A stretch of DNA of 64,000 nucleotides, from the NCBI GenBank assembly GCA_937625935.1, contig OW569345.1, positions 248,001 to 312,000 of the forward strand, read 5' to 3'. Positions within the stretch are counted from its first letter, which is position 1. Every line of letters starts with the position of its first letter. The stretch comes from Tetramitus jugosus. Taxonomy: Eukaryota; Heterolobosea; Eutetramitea; Acrasida; Vahlkampfiidae. A model generated the notes under the pieces. The model was not told where the DNA came from and did not search any database. It saw only the letters and a program-made list of their open reading frames with translations. Shown piece after piece: positions 17,479 through 26,397 of this stretch. The position numbers and the translations under genes are program-made.

Positions 17479-18513
17479 TTACAAGAATCCGATGATTCCA
17501 CCGCCCAAGCTGAACTTTAGCACAAGCTTGAGTGCAAAGAACAAACCAAAGGCAACCACCAACACAATCAGCAACAATACACACAGTGTCATTCCACTCA
17601 TTTTCTGATATTTTTCTGCTGTAACAAGATTCTCATTTCCACTTCGCATCGACTCATACGTGGTCTCAATATTGTAATCAATCCGATCCAACAGAGTTCC
17701 CTGCTCCACCACCAGAGTACTAAACTCCTTAAACAGTTCGTTCAACTCGACAATCGATGTCAGAATCTCTCGCAATTCCTTGTCTCTTCGAATAATGTCC
17801 GCCTGGTTGTCCAACATTTGTCTAATTTGATCATCAGTGAATCCAGGATCAGCTTGCAACTGCTGTTCCATCTCAATCATCTTTTGTCTCTCCTCCGGGT
17901 CCAAATCATCGTGACCTCTCTCATCATAATTCACCTTATTGTCCCTCTTTTTTGACTTCAATCGATCCATACTCTTAAAATACTCTGTTTGTTCATCGCG
18001 GAATACTCGTGACAAATCATTCAACTCATTCACCAGTGAAATCTTGAGATTCTTCTTCATCAATTCTTCTTCTGATTTTGGTTCATCAGCCACCTTCATC
18101 AACTCCAACACTTTCTTACTGCCCAGAAACAGTTCCTTGATTTTCGCTGTTTGTACTTGCACTTGTCTCTCCTCCTGCTCAAAATCCTTCTTCAACTGAA
18201 AAGTCGAGTGTACGTGCTGCAATTTTTTCAATTCGTCCAATCCGTTCTTAATCTCTGCAATTGAATCCTGAATGCCCTTCAATATGATTAACCATTGAGG
18301 TTGATGATTGGATTGGAATTGATCAGAGTCACCCAGTTCGATATCTTGCATGAGTGGTCGACGACCTGAGGCAGATGATGATGATGAAGTGTACCGCAGT
18401 CCATATTCGTCATGATCAGAGTGGTAACCGTCGTTCAGGGGTGAGGAGGCAAGTGGTTTAATGTACCTCGAACGAATGTTTTCAAAGTCTTTGGTCAGAT
18501 CACGGTATGCCAT
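17479..18513 (-). CDS. STX16: Syntaxin-16/Tlg2-type Qa-SNARE
   Basis: 344 residues from ATG 18513; the frame opens earlier only with GTG. Acts in endosome-to-trans-Golgi fusion. Visible parts: N-terminal peptide MAYRDLTKDFENIRSRYI, of the kind that binds Vps45-type SM proteins; a long helical Habc region; a SNARE motif around residues 250-310 (ELREILTSIVELNELFKEFS, then LVVEQGTLLDRIDYNIE, with the central-layer Gln); and a C-terminal transmembrane anchor (LCVLLLIVLVVAFGLFFAL) with a short Gly-rich lumenal tail. The syntaxin-16 subgroup is chosen from the N-terminus and overall layout; another Qa-SNARE subgroup is less likely. Confidence 0.85.
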   Translation of the reverse strand: MAYRDLTKDFENIRSRYIKPLASSPLNDGYHSDHDEYGLRYTSSSSSASGRRPLMQDIELGDSDQFQSNHQPQWLIILKGIQDSIAEIKNGLDELKKLQHVHSTFQLKKDFEQEERQVQVQTAKIKELFLGSKKVLELMKVADEPKSEEELMKKNLKISLVNELNDLSRVFRDEQTEYFKSMDRLKSKKRDNKVNYDERGHDDLDPEERQKMIEMEQQLQADPGFTDDQIRQMLDNQADIIRRDKELREILTSIVELNELFKEFSTLVVEQGTLLDRIDYNIETTYESMRSGNENLVTAEKYQKMSGMTLCVLLLIVLVVAFGLFFALKLVLKFSLGGGIIGFL

Positions 18514-18714
18514 TTCTGATTTATTGTTGTTGTGGTTGTTGTTGCTGTTGTTGCTGTGCACAGCGAATAGGTGGTGATTTTTTTGCTTTTTTTTCTCGAT
18601 TCAGGTGTTGGAAGGGATTTTTTGGCTTTTTTTGGAACGAGCAATCAAACGGGTGGAGGAGTTTTGATATTGGTGGCACTAACGGATGTTCCACCTACAG
18701 TTCTCATTGAAAAT

Positions 18715-19227
18715 ATGTATAGAAGAACCAATCCATCGTTTGGTCAGAGATTTCAACATCCTCCTCAGAGTAGTGGTGGAGACGGTCAAAATGGGATGGA
18801 TCAGAGTTCTGTGCTACGGTCCTCCATCATCAATACATCTACTATTATCAATCGAATGAATCAATCGTTGTTGGTTGAGAAACAAAATGAATTTGAGTCA
18901 AATTCTGATTCATCCATGTCTCATAGTCCTAGGTCTCTAATGAGAACATCTCAATCTTCTCCAACTGTCTCCTATTCACCAATGATTTCAACACCCAGAA
19001 GACAACTCTCCAATCCAGTCACTTTATCCACTCCTCCAGCATCGACATTAGACTTTAGTGGAAGTGGTAGGATGTCATCCATTCAAGCTCGATTGAAAGA
19101 GATGACATTTGAAGAACGAGATTTATTGGTGCAGACCATATATAACAAGTCCCAGAACTTGGGAAAAGAATGGATGAGAAACGTGTGGGATGAGTATGTA
19201 CAGGAAATGGATAAAGGTTTATCATAA
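18715..19227 (+). CDS. Small Ser-rich protein, unknown
   Basis: 170 residues from ATG 18715; the open frame extends upstream to GTG-type starts but that part looks like noncoding T/G-rich DNA. Mostly Ser/Thr/Pro low complexity with SP sites (SHSPRS, SYSPMISTP), then a short conserved-looking helical end (MTFEERDLLVQTIYNKSQ). No recognised family. It converges on the next gene with 18 bp between stops. Confidence 0.55.
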   Translation: MYRRTNPSFGQRFQHPPQSSGGDGQNGMDQSSVLRSSIINTSTIINRMNQSLLVEKQNEFESNSDSSMSHSPRSLMRTSQSSPTVSYSPMISTPRRQLSNPVTLSTPPASTLDFSGSGRMSSIQARLKEMTFEERDLLVQTIYNKSQNLGKEWMRNVWDEYVQEMDKGLS

Positions 19228-19245
19228 GAAGCTATCAATACAATT

Positions 19246-19740
19246 TCAACTCGCTCCTTTCTTCATGCCTTTGTCGATTAATTTTTGTCTCGAGGATTCT
19301 TCAAAATAATTCTTCATCCAATCCTTCTTCCTGTGGTTCTTCAACTCCTCTTCTGTCTTCGTTTGTGGATGTACTACATCTCTTCTAGTTTTCAGTAATT
19401 CTTTCTCTTTGTTCGTTGTGGAGAAAGTTCGCTTACTTTTGACGTCAGGGACATAGCAACCTGCAAATTGTCCTGTCAAACCTGATTTTAACTCGATGCT
19501 ACCATCTTCACATTCTTCTTCCTCATCTTCACTCTCTGAATCTGAACCGTCGGATTCATGATCCCAATATCTCAATTGAGGTCTTCTATAATCTCTTGTA
19601 ATATTGTTCCCAGGAACTATATCTTTCTGAGCGAGCACTTGGGTCTGAAATTTATGTCCATAACGCTCACTCCACTTTTCCTTGGCTCGAAACTCTTTGG
19701 CCAATGTTTCTCTTAGTATTCCTGACTGTTGATTGTTCAT
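19246..19740 (-). CDS. Small acidic/basic protein, unknown
   Basis: 164 residues from ATG 19740. Charged and probably disordered: a basic N-terminal helix (ETLAKEFRAKEKWSERYG), a Ser/Asp/Glu stretch (residues ~64-80), and a Lys/Arg-rich end. Aromatic-rich motifs such as YRRPQLRYWDHES and LTGQFAGCYVP are the sort of short extended motifs found in microtubule-inner or ciliary proteins, but this is a weak guess. The divergent neighbour is an LRR protein. Confidence 0.55.
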   Translation of the reverse strand: MNNQQSGILRETLAKEFRAKEKWSERYGHKFQTQVLAQKDIVPGNNITRDYRRPQLRYWDHESDGSDSESEDEEEECEDGSIELKSGLTGQFAGCYVPDVKSKRTFSTTNKEKELLKTRRDVVHPQTKTEEELKNHRKKDWMKNYFEESSRQKLIDKGMKKGAS

Positions 19741-19842
19741 CAATGATTTTTGAAAACTATCTGGTTCGCGCCTTTTATCTACAGTGAACTAGCTTGAAAA
19801 TTGACACAAGCATTCTCTTCAATTATTCGACCACCTTGATCC

Positions 19843-21865
19843 ATGTTTCAATTGGATATTTACGAGAACAACTCAAAGCAACCAAGAAATATCAGATCAA
19901 AAACAAAAAGAACTACAGGTCGAATCAATGGAGAAGCAAGCTCAGAAGATGCTCGTACTTCAACGACTGGACAATTGAAAAAAGGAGAGAATCCAACAGC
20001 TGAACAGAATGCAAAAGAGGAATATGACTTGATAGAAGAACAAGGGACAAAGTTTGAAGATGTGGTTCCTTTGGAAGTACCTTCTTCTCAAAGTATCATG
20101 TTGTATGGTCGAGGATTGAAGAAAATCACTCAAGAGGAGCTGGCTGAGTGGAAAAGAGCAAAAATGATTGACCTTTCGTTTAATGAAATTGAATCGTTGT
20201 TGTTCTTGGTGGATCAGTCAGTGCTTTGTGACCTACAAGTCGTAAAACTTCCTTACAACCAAATCAAAGCTATTGAGGGATTAAAGGGGTATGTCAACTT
20301 GTTTGTGCGATTATCATTTCAGATTATATCTGATTCAATTTGTTAGGTGTCTTCAGCTCCAAGAGTTGTACTTGCAATCAAATCAGATTCAGAAACTCAA
20401 TGGACTTGCTCATCTCACAAAGTTGAGAATACTCAACATACAAGATAATTTGATATCAACCGATGATGCAGACGTACTGAGTAATGCTGAACTAAGAATT
20501 CTTAACCTGTCGATCAACAAATTGAGTAACCTGAGGTTCTTAAAATCGCTAAAGAAAACACAACACCTGTTATTGGCTCACAACAAAATCACATCCCTTT
20601 CATCTCTGGAGATTTCATGTTGTCGACGTCTGATTGAACTTTCTTTGTCAGGGAATGTTGGAGTAATAGTGGAGCCCACCTTTTTTAATTCCAATCGATT
20701 TCAATGCATCAGAATCCTCCACATTTCAAAGTGTGGATTGTCAGGGAATCTTTGCGACCTCTTCTCTCCACTCAAGTATTTAGAAGAATTACATGCTTCA
20801 GAAAATGATTTTACGAGCCTATCAAGCGTTGAAACATTATTTCCTAGATTAGAGCAATTAGACATCCGAAATAATGGCTTCACTCACACAATTCAACTTG
20901 TAGAACACCTACAGAATCTGCCCGAACTAATCATCTTAAAAGTTGAAGGAAATCCTCTTTGTCGCGAAGATTTTAGTCGCATGGAGATAGTGTCACGTTT
21001 ACTAAAGTTGAAAATGTTGGATAATGAGGAACTTGAAGCCGATATCAAAACCCAACTCAACTTTGAACCAGTGAGCATTCATAATCTGAAAGTTGATGTT
21101 TCGATGGATATGAAAAGTATTTTAGGGCAGTTACGAGAAGTGTTTAAGGATGATGCAGCTAAAGATTTGTTGGCTGAACACTTTGATGAATCATCTTCAG
21201 AGATTGTAACTCCTTTTTCTCTTGAAGCTCGAAGAGTTTTTTCTGTAGAAGAATCGATGAGAGAGTTTGATCATTTTAAGCATATGACAGAGAGAAAGCT
21301 TGAGAGTGCTATTGACCGATTGCAAGAGTCTTTGACTCAATTCAAAGAAGAATTCTCGGACGAAACATTGAAGAAGAAATTCGATGCTATGCTCGAGGGT
21401 GTTAATTTTGACATTTTTAAATACCAAGCCAAGCCAGAAGAAAAAAAGTGTGAATTCTATTGTATTGACAAAGGAGATGACAACTATTACAATAACACTA
21501 CTCCTCGACCAAATTCCGCTCGGTCTGTTCATACAGAATATAACCGAGAAAAGTGCAATCCCAGACCGAACACCTCTTCGGGTTGTGATAGGCTGAGTCA
21601 ATTGAACAATATCAGGCAGTCTCTTACTGAAGTCACGAGACCAAAAACGACAGCAAATATTTCAAAACGAATTCGAGATGCTGTGCGCTTCTCAAGACAG
21701 ATATCCAACGCACAAGCAGAACAAAACTCAGATCAGCGGATTACAGCCAACGAATCAACAAGTACTGTGAATAAGAATAACATGGAAAGAGCTTCCACTG
21801 TAAGATACAAAAATCCTCGAACTTATCGTTCTTCGAACAAACTGGTAGTGCGGAAGACTCGCTGA
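19843..21865 (+). CDS. SDS22-type leucine-rich repeat protein, two exons
   Basis: Exons 19843-20288 and 20347-21865 across a 58-nt intron (GTATGT ... TTGTTAG) give 654 residues; the junction restores the repeat as IEGLKGCLQLQELYLQSNQI. At least eight LRRs with the LxxLxLxxNxI pattern span about residues 105-400. After them comes a coiled segment (ERKLESAIDRLQESLTQFKE) and a basic, Asn/Arg/Ser-rich tail. Layout resembles ciliary and flagellar LRR adaptors, which would suit an amoeboflagellate, but the specific orthologue is not evident. It converges on the MFS gene with 11 bp between stops. Confidence 0.75.
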
Positions 21866-21876
21866 AGCAGAAAGTT

Positions 21877-24177
21877 TTAACTATTTATTTCGAGAGGGTC
21901 TAACTGCTCCCTTCTTTTGGCTCTGAATTCTTCAATCTTTTTGGTCAAAAGAGTGATTGGAGGTTCCTCCACACCACGAATCAACCACACAAGAGCCCCA
22001 GAACTCAAACACAGAAGGGCACAGAACAAGCACATTATGTTGTAACCAAAATTTGGAGTAGTAACGAACTTCTTCTCATTCAATGATTGACCAATCTTTA
22101 ACAACAAACCGCCAACAGGAGAGCTCAGCATGATGGCTAGATTATGCGAAAGGTGGAAGAGAGCAAGTCCAGTTGCAGATTCTTTCTTATCTATTATGTC
22201 ATTGGCAAGAGCTAGATTACTTCCATAGAAACTTCCGAGCCCTGCTCCTACGGGTACTCCAAAAGCCACTACACTTCCATACTCATTAGAGAAGGCCATG
22301 CCCATACAACCAATGAACATCAGAACACAAGACAAAGAAATAATGGGTCTTCGTCCTATTCGATCAGACAAGAAGCCGCCAATGACAGCAGAAGTCAATG
22401 CATTGACAACAGTGATAGAAACAAATATTGCTTGAGCTTGCTCGGCACTCTTGATGAGCTCCAGGTTGTTGAACAATCGATATCCGTTAGGCCCGATCTT
22501 GTCTTGGAAATAGAATAGGCCAAATACCTGCACTAAGCCAATCCCAAGCGCAAAGGTTGCTCTGGAAATACACAACCAAACGAAATTCCAATTCTTGAAA
22601 GGTTGAAAGAATTCGGCAAGAAATCTCAATGCCTGGGCTAAACATAATTTTACAGCAGCCCACTTTTCTTCTAAACCATCTACTCTATTGTCTTGGATAT
22701 CTGGATTTTGAGGTAGTATCATGATTGGATCATTGGGAAAAGAATTTGATGTTGTTGAATCGTCAGCATTCTGATTTGTTGATAGCATGACAGGATACAG
22801 TAACTGGGGATCTTCTGTAGGTATCGATGAAGATACAACAGAGAATTGATCATTGGATTCAATAGTTTGTTGCATGTAAGTTTGTTTTGGTACAGACTCC
22901 ATTTCCATGTTTTGAACATTCGCTCCAAGGTTGGTGTACTCTTCTTCAGGAGAGTACTCCACCATGTGTCTCCTAAATTGTGTAAACAATCCCATATCAA
23001 ACGAGAAGTGATCACTATAATGAGCGATTGGCTCCCGGAACAATACCATGTACAAGACACCGGTTATCATGACACCAACAGCGAAAAACAGTAGAACGAT
23101 GTATCCTGGAACAACACTGTCGTACAAGAATCCGAACACTGCCACACCGAGGCACGTACTCAAAGTTGTCATAAAACTGTTCAGCCCACTAAGGAGTCCA
23201 ATCTGAGACACAGGGAACATGTCCTTGAACAGACCATAGTAGCAACTCCAGACAGTTTGAGATACCACTTCTCCAAACATGTACACCACTGTGGCTAGGG
23301 ACAGCATACCATTCGGTGTAAATTCGAAAACATTGAACTCCTCAGTCACAAAAATTCGAACCAGAAAGGTTAGGCCGAATAGTATACTAGCTACCATCAT
23401 GATGGGAAAACGACTGCCATATGGCGATTTAAAGTGGTCAGAAAAATGACCAGCAATTGGACCTGTTATCATTGCTGTCGTCATTGTTAGACCTCCCACA
23501 ATAGCAAGAGCTGTTGTCTTGGAACCACCTCCCACCAGATTCATCACTTGAACCGGATTTAGAACAGCCCTCATAAAATTGAATGCAGCAGAGAAGATGA
23601 GCGGTAAGAAGGCAAAGAGCAATAGACGAGGAACTGGTACCTTTGGTTCTTCGTTTCCAGTCATGGATGGAATGGATTCTGGTTGTATTTGATCCTCTAA
23701 ACACTCTGAGGGATGATACTGGGATTGTGGATAAAGTGATTGTTCCATATCATGATATTCTTGCTCCTGATTTGTTTGTGTTAATACTAACGAATGATGC
23801 GGTATTTGTTGTAATGTGTCGAACGATGCAGGAGGTGGTGGTGTTGCAATGTTTGCGGCGTTGGTCTCTATGTTGGTTGTTGATGGATGTGTGGTCGTTG
23901 GGGGTGATTTTTCAATCGAATCCTTGATGTCATCATTGTATGCACTCTGTTGTATGTTTATAGTTGGAGAAATGTCACTATTACTGTGTGGTGTTGAGCA
24001 AAGGATGTCTTCTGTAGATGACGATTCCACTTCCATTGGTGCCACAAGTGTCTGAGACAGAATCTCGACCTTCTTTGAGTCACTTGATTGAGCAGTTTCG
24101 TTGCAGGAATAATCTTGAATGATGTGGAGTGTTGATTGGCCAGAGGAGCCACTCAAATTTGATTCTACTGATACCAT
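21877..24177 (-). CDS. Major facilitator superfamily transporter
   Basis: 766 residues, ATG at 24177. A long polar, Ser/Thr/Pro/Gln-rich cytosolic N-terminus (~185 residues) precedes about 12 hydrophobic segments. Loop 2-3 signatures appear in both halves: GPIAGHFSDHFKSPYGSR in the first and GGFLSDRIGRRP in the second, the duplicated MFS motif. A ~130-residue polar loop separates helices 6 and 7. The first-half signature resembles sugar:cation symporters (GPH/SLC45-like), but the substrate cannot be told from sequence. Likely in the plasma membrane or an endomembrane. Confidence 0.82.
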   Translation of the reverse strand: MVSVESNLSGSSGQSTLHIIQDYSCNETAQSSDSKKVEILSQTLVAPMEVESSSTEDILCSTPHSNSDISPTINIQQSAYNDDIKDSIEKSPPTTTHPSTTNIETNAANIATPPPPASFDTLQQIPHHSLVLTQTNQEQEYHDMEQSLYPQSQYHPSECLEDQIQPESIPSMTGNEEPKVPVPRLLLFAFLPLIFSAAFNFMRAVLNPVQVMNLVGGGSKTTALAIVGGLTMTTAMITGPIAGHFSDHFKSPYGSRFPIMMVASILFGLTFLVRIFVTEEFNVFEFTPNGMLSLATVVYMFGEVVSQTVWSCYYGLFKDMFPVSQIGLLSGLNSFMTTLSTCLGVAVFGFLYDSVVPGYIVLLFFAVGVMITGVLYMVLFREPIAHYSDHFSFDMGLFTQFRRHMVEYSPEEEYTNLGANVQNMEMESVPKQTYMQQTIESNDQFSVVSSSIPTEDPQLLYPVMLSTNQNADDSTTSNSFPNDPIMILPQNPDIQDNRVDGLEEKWAAVKLCLAQALRFLAEFFQPFKNWNFVWLCISRATFALGIGLVQVFGLFYFQDKIGPNGYRLFNNLELIKSAEQAQAIFVSITVVNALTSAVIGGFLSDRIGRRPIISLSCVLMFIGCMGMAFSNEYGSVVAFGVPVGAGLGSFYGSNLALANDIIDKKESATGLALFHLSHNLAIMLSSPVGGLLLKIGQSLNEKKFVTTPNFGYNIMCLFCALLCLSSGALVWLIRGVEEPPITLLTKKIEEFRAKRREQLDPLEINS

Positions 24178-24529
24178 TAATGATGTTATTGCTTATCGTT
24201 TCAGAGTTCATATACAAGGGTTGACCTGAAAAAGAATTCTTGGAAAACTACTTCTCGGAGTGATGTCGAGTTACTAAGAGATATCAGAGATTGATTTTGT
24301 TTTGATTGTTATTACTATGAGGCAAGTGTTCACAGGCGGAATGGAAGAGGGGCCCAACCAAATACAAATAAAATATGTCAGATATAAAAAGTTTAAAAAA
24401 CGCCGCAGCGGAATTTTGAGTCTTCCCATTGTATCAAAATCAAGTGCGATCAATCTATTTTGTCCTATGCTCCGGTGAAGTTTTTCAAATAACTGCGCCA
24501 CTGTCTGGTAAAAAGCAATACTGTGGATC
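24178..24529. other. Divergent spacer, nothing further recognised
   Basis: 352 bp between the MFS transporter (minus) and the small basic protein (plus). A minus-strand open frame (24274-24561, 95 residues) overlaps the start of the plus-strand gene; its tail is hydrophobic and it has no family features, so it was not called. No RNA gene or clear repeat was seen. Confidence 0.4.
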
Positions 24530-25117
24530 ATGTATGGGAATCTGTCACGTCGAGTGATCAAACCTCAATACTTGAGGCAACTAGGAAGGAGTGTGGGTAG
24601 ATCCATGAGAGGAACGTCCTTTCGTAGTGCAGTTGGATCTGGCCGAAGAAGAGCAGCCTCTGTCACCAGGAGAAAGAAAGTCACTGTTCCAACCAAGAAA
24701 AAGTCAACCGAATTAATCGAAGAGGCTGATCATCATAAATTGGGTCAACCTTGCGTGCAGGACGAGAACAGAGAAAAATCAAATACAAAACAAGCTACAA
24801 TCGATGAGAGCTCACTCTCGAGAACAGAAAAGAAAGAAGAAGTGAAAATCAACTCAACAACGAGAACTGAAACAGTGGAAAAAATGAAATTCTATGACAA
24901 AGTGGAACGTGAAGGGAACAATTTTGAAGGAAAGCAGGAGAAAGGCAAGAAAGAAAAAAGAACATCCAAGACCTCAAAGAAAGCAAACCTGAGTGGAAGT
25001 GAAGACGAATACGAAGAATGGTTCGACATCATTCATCACTTGGCAGATCATGGTATGAAAGAAATGAAACACCTTCAGAAGCATTTTGCAAGAGAGGAAG
25101 CCAAGAACACTTTGTAA
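24530..25117 (+). CDS. Small basic protein, possible mitochondrial presequence, unknown function
   Basis: 195 residues, ATG 24530. The first ~55 residues are rich in Arg, Ser and Gly with no acidic residue (YGNLSRRVIKPQYLRQLGRS), as in mitochondrial presequences. The middle is Lys/Glu/Thr-rich and disordered. The C-terminal 40 residues form an amphipathic helix (EYEEWFDIIHHLADHGMKEM) that may be the functional part. No family recognised. Confidence 0.55.
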   Translation: MYGNLSRRVIKPQYLRQLGRSVGRSMRGTSFRSAVGSGRRRAASVTRRKKVTVPTKKKSTELIEEADHHKLGQPCVQDENREKSNTKQATIDESSLSRTEKKEEVKINSTTRTETVEKMKFYDKVEREGNNFEGKQEKGKKEKRTSKTSKKANLSGSEDEYEEWFDIIHHLADHGMKEMKHLQKHFAREEAKNTL

Positions 25118-25326
25118 AGTATCGACAATTTGTACATAAGATTCTCATAATTAATTCAAAACAAATGAATCCATAGCCATGTTTTGTCAGGCTGTCAACC
25201 CCTTGACTTGGATCAAAGGGACCTATTGAGTTTTGTAACAAATTTTCCGCAGCGAAGAACGGAACTTTCCAGGGGCGAACAGAAGGAAAAACAACAACAT
25301 CGTTCGTTCCCAGAAAAAAAACAAAA

Positions 25327-26289
25327 ATGACTGCTGCTCGTGTGGTTATTGCTCTACTGTTAATAAGTGCTCTGTTGTTGCTGACATCATCTTTGAATGT
25401 GCTCAGTACTCCATCCGTAGCAAACTCATCGCTACTCCTTAAGAAGAAGAATTGTCAACGTTCGTGCTTCGCTGTTCGTTCTGAGAAGCAGTGTATCAAG
25501 AAGTGTCTCTCTGAGAAGATTACCAAGAAAAACAAAATTCAAAGCTTGAGTGATTCTTCAATGGCTATCGGTGCTAGCTTGCAAGTCGTCAGCAAAAATC
25601 CATGGGAATATGAAGGTGTGGAGATTGCTATGCGTAAAGGTCCTTGTGGCTCGTACGAACTCGCGACATTTGTGCCAGTGGGCGGAGTCGTGACCTACAA
25701 TGGACAGTTCCAAAAAGGATGTGGTGCCACATGGGTCTCTGTCACAACTCATCGTGGTGGTATCAGCGGATACATTCCTAGTGATTTCTTGATAGAGATT
25801 AATCCTGCGAATGGCCATGGTGCCATGTGTAAGCCTGTGGTTCATCCAAAGTTTAGCCAATGTGACAAGGGTTGGGGGTACGACAAGATGAGCGGTGAGA
25901 AGACCTTGTGTCATGGAGGATGTGTGGTTTCTGCTATTGCCTCTGCTCTTGCTTCGAGGAAGAAGAAGATTGGTGGAGCAGACGCAACTCCTGGTACTTT
26001 GAATGCTTGGTTGAAGGCAAACAAGGGTTACTTGAAGGATGATTTGGTGAACTTTAATGCCTTGGCACCTCTGGGTCTCAAGTTTGATCGTTTCACAAAG
26101 GATGAAAAGGAAATCAAGACCAGTTTGTGCGCTGGCGACGTTGTATTGCTGAATGTGAGATTTGGAAAGCACTGGGTATTGGGAGAAGGTGTTCAAGGAA
26201 GAGAATACTTTGTTGTTGATCCTTCTTATGCTGGCAATACTTACTCATTTATCGATGTTGAGGGTGCTGTCATCCTTGCTAAAGTGTAA
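25327..26289 (+). CDS. Secreted protein with SH3b-like and C39-like (papain-fold) domains
   Basis: 320 residues, ATG 25327. An N-terminal hydrophobic stretch (VVIALLLISALLLLTSS) is a signal peptide or anchor. Then a short Cys/Lys-rich segment, an SH3b-like region (~80-165; VVTYNGQFQKGCGATWVSVT, GYIPSDFL), and a C39-like peptidase domain: CHGGCVVSAIASAL (candidate catalytic Cys), TPGTLNAWLKANKGYL, GKHWVLGEG (candidate His) and FVVDPSYAG. This pairing is more common in bacterial and phage wall-active or peptide-cleaving enzymes. A lysosomal or secreted role against ingested bacteria is a reasonable inference, as is horizontal origin; neither is shown. Confidence 0.72.
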   Translation: MTAARVVIALLLISALLLLTSSLNVLSTPSVANSSLLLKKKNCQRSCFAVRSEKQCIKKCLSEKITKKNKIQSLSDSSMAIGASLQVVSKNPWEYEGVEIAMRKGPCGSYELATFVPVGGVVTYNGQFQKGCGATWVSVTTHRGGISGYIPSDFLIEINPANGHGAMCKPVVHPKFSQCDKGWGYDKMSGEKTLCHGGCVVSAIASALASRKKKIGGADATPGTLNAWLKANKGYLKDDLVNFNALAPLGLKFDRFTKDEKEIKTSLCAGDVVLLNVRFGKHWVLGEGVQGREYFVVDPSYAGNTYSFIDVEGAVILAKV

Positions 26290-26397
26290 AGTGCCTTCTT
26301 CTGTCATTTACATTCTTTTCAGCTTTACTCTTCTTGGCCATTTTTTCGAGCGAGAACCCCTTTCTTGGAACATTCCCCTTTCGCTGCTTCCAGTTCA

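Noticed and set aside
24274-24561. 95-residue minus-strand ORF
   Set aside because: Overlaps the start of the plus-strand gene and has no domain or conservation-like pattern; spacer shadow.
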